This document shows positions 5,914 through 10,915 of a DNA stretch of 10,915 nucleotides, in pieces. The stretch covers positions 1 through 10,915 of the forward strand of contig DAOUQU010000029.1 of NCBI GenBank assembly GCA_030625445.1. Reading direction: 5' to 3'. The position numbers and the translations under genes were made by a program. The DNA is from Gammaproteobacteria bacterium (GTDB lineage Bacteria; Pseudomonadota; Gammaproteobacteria; Chromatiales; Chromatiaceae). The notes under the pieces were generated by a model. It worked only from the letters and a program-made list of their open reading frames with translations. It was not told where the DNA came from and searched no databases. How positions within the stretch are numbered: position 1 is the stretch's first letter; the number at the start of each line of letters is the position of its first letter.

Positions 5914-5935
5914 GCTTTGCGAAGCACACACCTTT

Positions 5936-6009
5936 GGCTGGGTGGCAGAGTGGTTATGCAGCGGCCTGCAAAGCCGTGGACAGCGGTTCGATTCCGCTCT
6001 CAGCCTCCA
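5936..6009 (+). tRNA. tRNA-Cys (GCA)
   Basis: A 74-nt cloverleaf: acceptor arms GGCTGGG (5936-5942) and CTCAGCC with one G-T pair, anticodon GCA at 5968-5970 in loop CTGCAAA closed by GCGGC/GCCGT, T-loop GGTTCGATTCC, and an encoded CCA at 6007-6009. Probably shares the tRNA-Gly promoter. Confidence 0.97.
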
Positions 6010-6015
6010 TATTAA

Positions 6016-6171
6016 GGAGTTGTCCAGAAATAAGTTGCCGATATCGCGCAGAAATGTTGTTTGTATTCAAGGCGCAGCAAGAGGAACATAGCAGGGTTAT
6101 GTGACTTTTGCTGCAACGCAGAAGAGGGACAACAGGGCAAGCAGGATCGGTAAGTTATTTTTGGACACCTT
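6016..6171. mobile_element. MITE-like palindromic element between tRNA-Cys and tRNA-Leu
   Basis: Terminal inverted repeats 6021-6042 (TGTCCAGAAATAAGTTGCCG...) and 6146-6167 (...CGGTAAGTTATTTTTGGACA) match over 22 bp with three mismatches. The interior is also self-complementary, for example GCAGCAA (6074-6080) with TTGCTGC (6108-6114) and AACATA with TTATGT, so the whole ~150 bp can fold into one long imperfect hairpin. It has no open frame of its own. No transposase or clear target-site duplication is seen. It separates two members of a tRNA cluster that is usually compact. Confidence 0.7.
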
Positions 6172-6194
6172 CTAAGTAGTGAACCATAAAGCCT

Positions 6195-6282
6195 GCCCGG
6201 GTGGCGGAATTGGTAGACGCAGCGGACTTAAAATCCGCCGGCCATTGCGGCCGTGCCGGTTCAAGTCCGGCCCCGGGCACCA
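6195..6282 (+). tRNA. tRNA-Leu (UAA)
   Basis: An 88-nt class II tRNA: acceptor arms GCCCGGG (6195-6201) and CCCGGGC (6272-6278), anticodon TAA at 6229-6231 in loop CTTAAAA closed by GCGGA/TCCGC, a long variable arm (GGCCATTGCGGCC region), T-loop GGTTCAAGTCC, and an encoded CCA at 6280-6282. An 11-bp direct repeat CAGATTTTTTG (6281-6291, 6299-6309) follows. tpiA starts 41 bp downstream and may be co-transcribed. Confidence 0.97.
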
Positions 6283-6323
6283 GATTTTTTGATTGAAACA
6301 GATTTTTTGCAGTGGAGAACAAT

Positions 6324-7076
6324 ATGCGCCAACCCCTGATTGCCGGTAACTGGAAAATGAATGGCTCGCAAGAGAGCGTCACAGCACTCCTCAATGGTGT
6401 GAAGGCGGGTATGGGGGATGTTGCGAAAGCAGAAGTCGCTGTGTGCGTACCCGCTATCCATATTCCGCTGGTACAGGATTTGCTGAAAGATTCAGCTGTG
6501 ACATGGGGCGGTGAAGATCTCTCTGTACATGATTCCGGGGCCTACACTGGCGAAATTTCTGCATCCATGCTGAATGATTTTGCTTGTAAATATGTGTTGG
6601 TTGGACACTCTGAGCGTCGTGCCTATCATAATGAGGATGACGAGGTTGTTGCCGAGAAGTTCGAGGTTGCGATCAACGCCGGCCTCATTCCTGTGCTTTG
6701 TATTGGCGAAACTCTGGAGGAGCGTGAGCAGGGAATTACCGAAGAGGTTGTCGTGCGGCAGATCGAGGCCGTCATTACGCGGGTGGGTATAGATACGCTT
6801 GGCAAGGGTGTTATTGCCTATGAGCCTGTGTGGGCCATCGGCACCGGTAAAACAGCAACGCCTGAGATGGCGCAGGAGGCGCATGCGACGATTCGCACCC
6901 GTGTCGCAAAAAGCGATGCCACGGTCGCTGATAAGATTCAGATACTCTATGGCGGAAGCATGAATGCTTCAAATGCGGCCGAGCTGCTTGCGCAGGCCGA
7001 TATCGATGGCGGCCTGATTGGTGGAGCCTCATTGAAAGCGGAAGATTTTCTGGCGATTGCGCTGGCGGCGAACTGA
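6324..7076 (+). CDS. tpiA: Triose-phosphate isomerase
   Basis: Interconverts dihydroxyacetone phosphate and glyceraldehyde 3-phosphate in glycolysis and gluconeogenesis; a cytoplasmic TIM-barrel dimer. The 250-residue length is standard. Catalytic residues are all present: Asn9 and Lys11 in AGNWKMNG, His95 in VGHSERR, and Glu167 in AYEPVWAIGTGKTAT, whose GTGKTAT segment is the flexible loop 6; the phosphate-binding GGS (210-212) and GGASL (233-237) are intact. The ATG at 6324 is set by GGAG at 6314-6317, six bases upstream; the GTG at 6312 overlaps that site and is not used. secG begins 16 bp after the stop, the usual gammaproteobacterial pairing. No separate promoter is obvious in the 41 bp after tRNA-Leu(UAA), so read-through from the tRNA is likely. 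Confidence 0.98.
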   Translation: MRQPLIAGNWKMNGSQESVTALLNGVKAGMGDVAKAEVAVCVPAIHIPLVQDLLKDSAVTWGGEDLSVHDSGAYTGEISASMLNDFACKYVLVGHSERRAYHNEDDEVVAEKFEVAINAGLIPVLCIGETLEEREQGITEEVVVRQIEAVITRVGIDTLGKGVIAYEPVWAIGTGKTATPEMAQEAHATIRTRVAKSDATVADKIQILYGGSMNASNAAELLAQADIDGGLIGGASLKAEDFLAIALAAN

Positions 7077-7092
7077 GTCGGGACTCCAGATT

Positions 7093-7569
7093 ATGCAAAG
7101 CGTACTCGTTGTTTTCTTTTTGCTGACATCCATTGCGATGGTCTCACTGATCTTGCTGCAGCATGGCAAGGGCGCCGATGCGGGCGCTGCATTTGGCAGT
7201 GGCGCATCTGCAACGGTCTTTGGCGCCACCGGATCGGCGAATTTCCTCAGTCGGACGACAGCGGTGCTGGCGGCTGCCTGGTTCGTGATTGCAATGGCGC
7301 TTGGCTGGTACGCCCTGCAGGGGTCGGAACAGCAGCCCGGACTGATGGATACGGAGCCGGCTAAAGCAGCTGCCCCGGTGAAAGTCGTCCCGCCAACAGA
7401 TTTGCCCGATATTCCCGAAGCAAAAGTTGAGCAGGCAGTTTCCGATATGCCGGAGATACCCGTATCTGATGCCCCTGCTGTGGATGCGAAGATTGAGAAA
7501 GCTGCTGAGCAAGCCAAGTCTGCAACAGCTGATTCTGTCGGGAAGGTTAAAGAGCAGAGTGCAGAATAA
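7093..7569 (+). CDS. secG: Protein translocase subunit SecG with extended C-terminal tail
   Basis: Small inner-membrane subunit of the SecYEG channel that aids SecA-driven export. The first ~80 residues are typical SecG: a first membrane helix (about 3-22), the cytoplasmic loop LLQHGKGADAGAAFGSGASATVFG with its family signature, and a second helix (about 58-77) ending near GWYAL. The remaining ~80 residues form a soluble, Pro/Ala/Lys/Glu-rich tail that is probably disordered, making the protein 158 residues against roughly 75-130 in most homologues. The ATG at 7093 is chosen because an upstream ATG at 7057 lies within tpiA and would place a charged stretch before the first helix; the ribosome site is weak. 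It sits between tpiA and tRNA-Leu(GAG), presumably one transcript. Confidence 0.96.
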   Translation: MQSVLVVFFLLTSIAMVSLILLQHGKGADAGAAFGSGASATVFGATGSANFLSRTTAVLAAAWFVIAMALGWYALQGSEQQPGLMDTEPAKAAAPVKVVPPTDLPDIPEAKVEQAVSDMPEIPVSDAPAVDAKIEKAAEQAKSATADSVGKVKEQSAE

Positions 7570-7579
7570 TCGAATATTT

Positions 7580-7664
7580 GCCGAAGTGGTGGAATTGGTA
7601 GACACGCTATCTTGAGGGGGTAGTGGCGTAAGCCGTGCCGGTTCGAGTCCGGCCTTCGGCACCA
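7580..7664 (+). tRNA. tRNA-Leu (GAG)
   Basis: An 85-nt class II tRNA: acceptor GCCGAAG (7580-7586) with CTTCGGC, D-arm with GGAATTGGTAGAC, anticodon GAG at 7614-7616 in loop TTGAGGG closed by CTATC/GGTAG, a long variable arm, T-loop GGTTCGAGTCC, and an encoded CCA at 7662-7664. It starts 10 bp after the secG stop, so it is likely excised from the tpiA-secG messenger. Confidence 0.97.
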
Positions 7665-7673
7665 TATTTGGAG

Positions 7674-7706
7674 CGGTATCATCAGCATCGATGATACCGT
7701 TTTTTT
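7674..7706 (+). terminator. Intrinsic terminator of the tpiA-secG-tRNA-Leu unit
   Basis: CGGTATCATC (7674-7683) and GATGATACCG (7690-7699) form a perfect 10-bp stem with a 6-nt loop, followed by seven T (7700-7706). It separates this unit from the nuo operon. Confidence 0.93.
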
Positions 7707-7720
7707 ATGCCTGCAAAAGT

Positions 7721-7742
7721 AATTACTAAATTACTGAATTAC
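7721..7742. repeat. Tandem AATTACTR octamers upstream of the nuo promoter
   Basis: AATTACTA, AATTACTG and AATTAC follow each other head to tail (2.75 copies of 8 bp), about 65-85 bp before the predicted nuo start. The first half also forms a dyad (GTAATT...AATTAC, 7719-7734). This may be a regulator site or simply A/T-rich promoter flank. Confidence 0.4.
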
Positions 7743-7768
7743 ACGTGAATATGCGGTCTCTGCCCGGC

Positions 7769-7798
7769 TTGACAGAGTTTGTCCGTTGGCAGTAGACT
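7769..7798 (+). promoter_or_regulatory. Promoter of the nuo operon
   Basis: A perfect TTGACA (7769-7774) and TAGACT (7793-7798, 4 of 6 to TATAAT) are 18 bp apart. The start near 7805 gives a leader of ~84 nt to nuoA. The leader has a small CTAG-flanked dyad but no recognisable riboswitch. Confidence 0.65.
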
Positions 7799-7888
7799 GC
7801 GTCTCACGTAATAATTGTGATGAATGCTAGTAGCGCTAGGACTCTGAACTTGAATTAGTGACCAGCCCTGCTGATAAAGCCACCCGAT

Positions 7889-8245
7889 ATGCTCGAAAAC
7901 TATCTTCCAATCCTGGTCTTTATTACCCTCGCGGTGATCATCGGCGGCGTTGTCGTCGGCCTCGGCTTCGTGCTTGGAACCAGCAAGCCCGACAGCCAGA
8001 AGGTGTCGCCCTATGAGTGTGGTTTCGAGGTGTTCGAAGATACGCGCATGAAGTTTGATGTGCGCTACTACCTGGTTGCCATCCTGTTTATTATTTTCGA
8101 CCTGGAGATTGCCTTTCTGTTTCCCTGGGGCGTGGTGCTCAAGGAGATCGGCATGGTCGGCTTCTGGGCGATGGTGCTGTTTCTGGGGATTCTGGTGGTT
8201 GGCTTTATCTACGAGTGGGTCAAGGGAGCGCTGGAATGGGAATAG
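7889..8245 (+). CDS. nuoA: NADH-quinone oxidoreductase subunit A
   Basis: Membrane-arm subunit of respiratory complex I, next to the quinone channel. The 118-residue protein has three hydrophobic helices (about 6-30, 60-80 and 88-110). The family segment PYECGFEVFEDTRMKFDVRYYLVAI is split here as PYECGF (41-46) and the FDVRYYL loop (56-62); Asp71 and Glu73 in the second helix (FDLEIAFLFPW) correspond to the conserved acidic pair of NuoA. The ATG at 7889 gives the standard N-terminus; no clear Shine-Dalgarno site is seen. First gene of the operon, and its last 10 bases overlap nuoB. Confidence 0.97.
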   Translation: MLENYLPILVFITLAVIIGGVVVGLGFVLGTSKPDSQKVSPYECGFEVFEDTRMKFDVRYYLVAILFIIFDLEIAFLFPWGVVLKEIGMVGFWAMVLFLGILVVGFIYEWVKGALEWE

Positions 8246-8712
8246 AGGGCCTTCTCAACGAGGGATTTGTCACCACATCCGCAGACAAATTGATCAACTG
8301 GGCGCGCACCGGCTCCATGTGGCCGATGACCTTCGGCCTCGCCTGTTGCGCGGTTGAGATGATGCAGGCCGGCGCCTCGCGTTATGACCTGGATCGCTTT
8401 GGTATCGTCTTCCGCCCCAGCCCGCGTCAGTCCGATGTGATGATCGTCGCGGGAACCCTGGTGAATAAAATGGCGCCTGCGCTGCGCAAGGTGTATGACC
8501 AGATGGCGGAGCCCCGCTGGGTGATCTCCATGGGATCCTGTGCCAACGGCGGCGGCTATTACCACTACTCCTACGCTGTGGTGCGCGGCTGCGACCGCAT
8601 CGTTCCTGTCGATGTCTATGTGCCGGGCTGTCCGCCGACGGCCGAGGCGTTGTTGTATGGAATTCTTCAGCTGCAGAATAAAATCAGACGCACCAATACC
8701 ATTGCCCGTTAA
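8236..8712 (+). CDS. nuoB: NADH-quinone oxidoreductase subunit B
   Basis: Peripheral-arm subunit that binds the terminal [4Fe-4S] cluster N2, the direct electron donor to quinone. The 158-residue length is normal. All four cluster ligands are visible: the tandem Cys37-Cys38 in FGLACCAVEMM, Cys102 in SMGSCANGGG and Cys132 in VPGCPPTAEAL. The ATG at 8236 gives the common MGIEGLL...GFVTTSADKL start, has GGGAG at 8224-8228 seven bases upstream, and overlaps the end of nuoA by 10 nt, which suggests translational coupling. An in-frame GTG at 8215 would lie further inside nuoA and is not favoured. Confidence 0.98.
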   Translation: MGIEGLLNEGFVTTSADKLINWARTGSMWPMTFGLACCAVEMMQAGASRYDLDRFGIVFRPSPRQSDVMIVAGTLVNKMAPALRKVYDQMAEPRWVISMGSCANGGGYYHYSYAVVRGCDRIVPVDVYVPGCPPTAEALLYGILQLQNKIRRTNTIAR

Positions 8713-8753
8713 TAGCAGAATGGACAGTAAAGAGAGAATGACAGGATGGAAGC

Positions 8754-9473
8754 ATGACGCTTGACGAGCGACTCGACACACTTGCTGATGGGCTGAGCGA
8801 AGCCTTTGGCTCGGTCGATGGCGTCGTCGTTCATCGCGCCTATGGTGAACTGACCCTGGATGTTCCGCGTGATCAACTGCTGACAATCATGCAGCAGTTG
8901 CATGACGGCAGAAAATTTCAGTTCGGGCAGTGCATCGATGTCTGTGGCGTCGATTACTCGACCTATGGCGGCACCGAGTGGTCAACGCATAATGATGGCT
9001 TTAGCCGGGGCGCCAGCCGGGAAGCTGTTGCAGCTGATCCGAAAAATCGTTTTGCCGTTGTTTACCACCTGCTCTCGACAACCCTGAATCACCGCCTGCG
9101 CGTCAAGACGCTGCTGGATTCCGATGCTCCGATTATCGATTCCGTGGTGGATATCTGGAGTGCGGCAAACTGGTTCGAGCGCGAGGCTTTTGATCTCTTC
9201 GGCATCCTCTTTCAGGGGCACCCCGATCTGCGCCGCCTGCTGACGGATTATGGCTTTGTCGGTCATCCGCTGCGCAAGGACTTTCCTCTGGAGGGGCATG
9301 TCGAGATGCGCTATGACCCGGAACAGAAGCGTGTCATCTACGAGCCGGTAAGCATCGAACAGCGCATCCTGGTGGCGCGCGTCATCCGTGAAGACAACCG
9401 CTATGAAGAGGGCTGGAAGCCACCTGAACCAGAGCCGGAAGCCGGGCCTGAGGCGGAGCAAGCCGATGCCTGA
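8754..9473 (+). CDS. nuoC: NADH-quinone oxidoreductase subunit C (30 kDa type)
   Basis: Peripheral-arm scaffold subunit of complex I. The 239-residue protein carries the 30-kDa signature in its second half: WFEREAFDLFGI (about residues 142-153), GHPDLRRLLTDYGF and GHPLRKDFPLEG, then a short Pro/Glu-rich tail (KPPEPEPEAGPEAEQADA). It is a separate gene, not fused to nuoD as in E. coli, which argues against an enteric host. AGGA at 8743-8746 precedes the ATG at 8754 by seven bases. A 41-bp gap follows nuoB, the widest in the visible part of the operon, with no promoter or terminator seen. Its stop overlaps nuoD by 8 nt. Confidence 0.97.
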   Translation: MTLDERLDTLADGLSEAFGSVDGVVVHRAYGELTLDVPRDQLLTIMQQLHDGRKFQFGQCIDVCGVDYSTYGGTEWSTHNDGFSRGASREAVAADPKNRFAVVYHLLSTTLNHRLRVKTLLDSDAPIIDSVVDIWSAANWFEREAFDLFGILFQGHPDLRRLLTDYGFVGHPLRKDFPLEGHVEMRYDPEQKRVIYEPVSIEQRILVARVIREDNRYEEGWKPPEPEPEAGPEAEQADA

Positions 9474-10719
9474 GATACGTAATTATACGGTCAACTTTGG
9501 TCCGCAGCATCCGGCTGCACACGGCGTGCTGCGTCTGATTCTCGAGATGGACGGAGAGACCGTCATGCGCGCAGATCCGCATGTTGGCCTGCTGCACCGC
9601 GGCACCGAAAAGCTGGCCGAAAGCAAGCCTTTCAACCAGAGCATCGGCTACATGGACCGCCTCGACTACGTCTCGATGATGTGCAACGAGCACGGTTATG
9701 TGCTGGCGATCGAAAAGCTGCTGGGTATCGAGGCGCCGCTGCGGGCGCGCTATATCCGCACCATGTTCGATGAGATCACTCGCATTCTCAACCATTTGAT
9801 GTGGTTGGGAACCCATGCGCTCGATGTCGGCGCGATGACAGTGTTTCTCTACGCTTTCCGCGAACGTGAAGATCTCATGGATGTCTACGAGGCAGTCTCC
9901 GGTACGCGCATGCACGCTACCTATTACCGTCCGGGAGGAGTCTACCGCGATCTTCCTGACGAGATGCCGCGTTATACGGCGAATCGCTGGACCAGCGAGC
10001 AGACTATCAAGCGCCGCAATGCCGGTCGTGATGGCTCGCTGCTTGATTTTATCGAAGACTTCACCAATCGTTTTCCCGGCTATATCGATGAGTATGAGAC
10101 GCTGCTGACAGATAACCGTATCTGGAAACAGCGCACCGTTGATATCGGAGTGGTTTCAGCGCATCGCGCAAAAAACCTGGGTTTCACCGGGCCGATGCTG
10201 CGTGGCTCTGGTGTCGAGTGGGATTTGCGAAAAAAGCAGCCCTATGCCGCCTATGATCAAGTCGATTTTGACATCCCCGTCGGTGTCAACGGCGACTGCT
10301 ACGATCGTTACCTGGTGCGTATCGAGGAGATGCGCCAATCCAACCATATTATCAAGCAGTGCATCGAGTGGCTGCGCAACAACCCTGGCGCCGTGATGCT
10401 GGGCGATCACAAGATTGTGCCGCCTGCGCGCGCTGACATGAAGGATGATATGGAAGCGCTGATCCATCACTTCAAGTTGTTCACCGAAGGCTATTGCGTG
10501 CCGGCGGGCGAGGCCTATGCGGCGGTTGAAGCGCCCAAGGGCGAATTTGGCTGCTACATCATCTCGGACGGAGCCAACAAGCCCTACCGGCTGAAGGTGC
10601 GCGCTCCGGGATTTGCGCATCTGGCAGCGATGGAGGAGATGTCGAAGGGACACATGCTCGCCGATGTGGTCGCCATTATCGGCACCATGGATATCGTCTT
10701 CGGGGAGATCGACCGATGA
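9466..10719 (+). CDS. nuoD: NADH-quinone oxidoreductase subunit D (49 kDa type)
   Basis: Peripheral-arm subunit that, with NuoB, forms the quinone-reduction site of complex I; related to NiFe-hydrogenase large subunits but without their metal-binding cysteines. The 417-residue length is typical. The N-terminal NFGPQHPAAHGVLRL segment carries the conserved His15 and His19 of the quinone cavity, and GYMDRLDYVS (61-70) contains the quinone-site tyrosine (Tyr68). The middle segment with GLLHRGTEKL and the C-terminal DVVAIIGTMDIVFGEIDR ending are characteristic. The ATG at 9466 has GGAG at 9455-9458 upstream and overlaps nuoC by 8 nt; an in-frame ATG at 9388 lies deep in nuoC and is rejected. The stop overlaps nuoE in an ATGA. 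Confidence 0.98.
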   Translation: MPEIRNYTVNFGPQHPAAHGVLRLILEMDGETVMRADPHVGLLHRGTEKLAESKPFNQSIGYMDRLDYVSMMCNEHGYVLAIEKLLGIEAPLRARYIRTMFDEITRILNHLMWLGTHALDVGAMTVFLYAFREREDLMDVYEAVSGTRMHATYYRPGGVYRDLPDEMPRYTANRWTSEQTIKRRNAGRDGSLLDFIEDFTNRFPGYIDEYETLLTDNRIWKQRTVDIGVVSAHRAKNLGFTGPMLRGSGVEWDLRKKQPYAAYDQVDFDIPVGVNGDCYDRYLVRIEEMRQSNHIIKQCIEWLRNNPGAVMLGDHKIVPPARADMKDDMEALIHHFKLFTEGYCVPAGEAYAAVEAPKGEFGCYIISDGANKPYRLKVRAPGFAHLAAMEEMSKGHMLADVVAIIGTMDIVFGEIDR

Positions 10720-10915
10720 GCAGGCAGGTGGATAAATCAACCCTTTTCCCGGCAGATGTGTGTGCGGAGATCGACAAGTGGATTGCAAAATATCCCTCCG
10801 AATGGAAGCAGTCGGCTTCGATGCCGGCGCTGCGCATCGTGCAGGATCATAACGATGGCTATTTGACCACCGAGTTGATGGACAAGGTGGCGGCCTATCT
10901 CGATATGGCGCCCAT
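10716..10915 (+). CDS. nuoE: NADH-quinone oxidoreductase subunit E (24 kDa type), 5' part
   Basis: NADH-module subunit of complex I with a thioredoxin-like [2Fe-2S] (N1a) domain. Only the first 66 codons are in the window and the frame is open to its right edge. The visible part is the N-terminal helical region, including EIDKWIAKYPSEWKQSA, ALRIVQDHNDGYLT and AAYLDM, which match the known order of this subunit; the four cluster cysteines would lie beyond the edge. The ATG overlaps the nuoD stop (ATGA), with GGGGAG at 10702-10707 eight bases upstream. Position directly after nuoD agrees with the standard operon order. Confidence 0.93.
   Translation, partial: MSRQVDKSTLFPADVCAEIDKWIAKYPSEWKQSASMPALRIVQDHNDGYLTTELMDKVAAYLDMAP

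Noticed and set aside
5676..6104. Plus-strand frame of 142 codons
   Set aside because: It runs through tRNA-Gly and tRNA-Cys and into the MITE-like element, so it cannot be a gene.
6162..6190. Possible promoter for tRNA-Leu(UAA): TGGACA, 17 bp, CATAAA, with the -35 in the MITE end
   Set aside because: Transcription would start at or just inside the mature tRNA (6195), leaving no leader for RNase P; the -10 is also poor.
7029..7688. Minus-strand frame of 219 codons
   Set aside because: It is antisense to secG and covers tRNA-Leu(GAG); the sequence is low-complexity and explained by those genes.

Overview
This window looks like a chromosomal segment of a gammaproteobacterium. The order tpiA - secG - tRNA-Leu(GAG) - nuoABCDE, the separate (unfused) nuoC and nuoD, and the tRNA Gly(GCC)-Cys(GCA)-Leu(UAA) cluster are all familiar from non-enteric gammaproteobacteria. 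A stand-alone DsrC/TusE-type sulfur-relay paralogue and many dispersed palindromic repeats fit a sulfur-metabolising lineage, but that lineage is an inference, not something one gene proves.

Layout: (1) 1-1281, the 3' part of uvrB, cut by the window edge. (2) 1282-1468, a GTTTTAGG-type inverted repeat enclosing a second dispersed repeat, ending against an extended -10 promoter for lysS. (3) 1469-2980, lysS. (4) 2981-3188, a nested palindromic repeat that forms the 5' flank of mtgA. (5) 3189-4865, mtgA followed closely by a YheT-family alpha/beta hydrolase, then a strong intrinsic terminator and another inverted repeat. (6) 5000-5350 on the minus strand, a divergent DsrC-superfamily protein with its own promoter and an IscR-type 25-bp palindrome over the predicted transcription start. 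(7) 5451-5762, no credible gene; a palindromic repeat cluster. (8) 5763-6282, a tRNA-Gly promoter, tRNA-Gly, a hairpin, tRNA-Cys, a MITE-like element of about 150 bp, and tRNA-Leu(UAA). (9) 6324-7706, tpiA, secG, tRNA-Leu(GAG) and a strong terminator, probably one transcript. (10) 7707-10915, the nuo promoter region and the start of a NADH dehydrogenase (complex I) operon: nuoA, B, C, D and the 5' part of nuoE, tightly packed with start/stop overlaps.

Most genes are core housekeeping: DNA repair (UvrB), lysyl-tRNA charging, peptidoglycan glycan-chain synthesis (MtgA), glycolysis/gluconeogenesis (TpiA), protein export (SecG) and respiration (Nuo). The accessory interest lies in the minus-strand DsrC-like gene with its putative Rrf2/IscR-type operator, and in the density of five different dispersed repeat structures in intergenic spaces, some of which appear to have become promoter flanks or terminators. 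I see no transposase, phage gene, CRISPR array or defence system.
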